Assembly: GCA_943328885.2 (NCBI GenBank) | Contig: CALQBT020000162.1 | Location: forward strand, 1 to 6,510 | Length of the DNA: 6,510 nt | Direction of reading: 5' to 3' | DNA from: Bordetella parapertussis | GTDB taxonomy: Bacteria; Pseudomonadota; Gammaproteobacteria; Burkholderiales; Burkholderiaceae_C | Shown: positions 6,019 through 6,510 of the stretch, piece by piece | Position numbering within the stretch: position 1 is the first letter of the stretch | Layout: every line of letters begins with the position of its first letter | The notes under the pieces: model-generated | The model's database searches: none | The model's input: only the letters and a program-made list of their open reading frames with translations | What the model was told of the DNA's origin: nothing | Position numbers and translations under genes: made by a program

Positions 6019-6113
6019 GGCCGGAGGTTAACGCGCTGGCTTGCCTCGCCCCAGGGTCCCCTCGTGAGCGGCTTGGCCGGCCCGCGCGCCATTGTTCATG
6101 CGAGACTGCGCCG
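6019..6113. promoter_or_regulatory. Divergent intergenic region, FFLEELY gene / alpha-beta hydrolase
   Basis: These 95 bases separate two divergent genes and should hold both promoters. On the + strand GAGACT (6102-6107) stands 6 bases before the ATG at 6114. On the - strand TAACCT stands 6 bases before the ATG at 6018. Both resemble weak -10 boxes at the spacing expected for leaderless transcripts. No matching -35 or Shine-Dalgarno is visible on either side. This is suggestive only. Confidence 0.25.
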
Positions 6114-6510
6114 ATGATGGCGTTGCTGCAGAGGTGCTTGGTGGCGGTCGCGCTGGTGGCGGCGTGCTGCTGGTGTGCTTGGTGCTGGCACCGGGGTCTG
6201 GGCTCGGGGGCGTACTTGTCCGGGCTGTTGTTGGCGCTGGCGCCGCAAGCGCCGCTGTTGGCGCTGGAGTTCTTGCTGCTGGCCAGCCTGGGTCGCGACC
6301 CGAGCGTGCCGCGACCTGGTGCGGGTCAGCTGTTGCGAGCCTGGGCCGGCGAGGTGATCACTGCCTGGCGGGTGTTTGGCTGGCGTCAGCCTTTTGCCGC
6401 CGACCGAGAGCCCGACCTGCCGGGTCAGCCCGGCCGAGTTGGCGTGCTGTTGCTGCACGGTTATTGCTGCAATCGCGGCCTGTGGACGCCCTGGGTGCAG
6501 CGCATGCGCC
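6114..6510 (+). CDS. Membrane-anchored alpha/beta-hydrolase (lipase/esterase-like), 3' end outside window
   Basis: The frame is open from ATG 6114 to the right edge (132 residues seen). Two hydrophobic segments, about 4-25 and 33-59, suggest an N-terminal membrane anchor. They are followed by LLRAWAGEVITAWRVFGWRQPF (split here as about 73-94), and then the strand and oxyanion-hole motif VGVLLLHGYCCNRGLW (109-124) with HG at 115-116. That block is the start of the alpha/beta-hydrolase fold and resembles Burkholderiales lipase/esterase-like proteins with an N-terminal hydrophobic region. The nucleophile Ser, acid and His lie beyond the window, so activity cannot be confirmed. The first hydrophobic segment is unusually rich in Cys and Trp (CCWCAWCW, 18-25). 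Tandem ATG codons start the gene and no Shine-Dalgarno is visible. A secretion substrate role is conceivable given the neighbouring type II genes, but the membrane anchor argues against it. Confidence 0.8.
   Translation, partial: MMALLQRCLVAVALVAACCWCAWCWHRGLGSGAYLSGLLLALAPQAPLLALEFLLLASLGRDPSVPRPGAGQLLRAWAGEVITAWRVFGWRQPFAADREPDLPGQPGRVGVLLLHGYCCNRGLWTPWVQRMR

Noticed and set aside
5227..6117. A 296-codon open frame on the + strand opposite the FFLEELY gene
   Set aside because: Composition is Gln/Arg/Ala-rich without motifs, and the opposite strand has a recognisable conserved protein.
1..6510. CRISPR arrays, insertion sequences, tRNA/rRNA, integrase or attachment sites
   Set aside because: No spaced direct repeats, transposase motifs, cloverleaf-like stretches or terminal repeats were found on either strand.

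Overview
This is a GC-rich (roughly 70 %), densely packed chromosomal window. The protein sequences look like those of Burkholderiales betaproteobacteria, probably the Leptothrix/Rubrivivax/Sphaerotilus or Comamonadaceae side. The taxonomic reading rests on the short GspC ('protein N' type), its divergent placement from gspG, and an FFLEELY-motif gene; it is an inference, not a search result.

Positions 1-4237 carry part of a general (type II) secretion gene cluster. Leftward, in transcription order, run gspG, gspH, gspI, gspJ, gspK and the 5' half of gspL, which leaves the window at its left edge. gspG encodes the major pseudopilin and gspH, I, J and K the minor pseudopilins; GspL is the inner-membrane/cytoplasmic platform protein. 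The pseudopilin genes overlap or nearly abut (TGA/ATG overlaps of 4 bases for H/I and J/K, a 2-base gap for I/J), so they are almost certainly one transcript. A 168-base gap separates gspK from gspL. Rightward from the same 62-base intergenic region runs gspC, a short form with one transmembrane helix and the periplasmic homology region but no PDZ domain. No gspD, E, F or M is visible.

Positions 4250-6018 carry two leftward genes that do not look related to secretion. One is a metallo-beta-lactamase-fold hydrolase with a complete metal-ligand set and a probable C-terminal winged helix. The other encodes a 243-residue protein with an FFLEELY-like motif and no known function. gspC and the hydrolase gene converge with only 12 bases between stop codons. 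A GC-rich hairpin lies between the two leftward genes.

From 6114 to the right edge a rightward gene begins. It encodes a membrane-anchored alpha/beta-hydrolase (lipase/esterase-like) and is cut by the window just after its HG oxyanion-hole motif.

Most of the window is conventional. The parts worth a second look are small: the gspG/gspC divergent regulatory region, with overlapping -10-like elements and a five-codon minicistron; a recurrent lack of Shine-Dalgarno sequences, with possible leaderless starts; a perfect 11-base-pair hairpin inside gspL; and near-identical prepilin-signal DNA in gspI and gspJ. I found no CRISPR array, mobile element, tRNA, rRNA or convincing novel multi-gene system.
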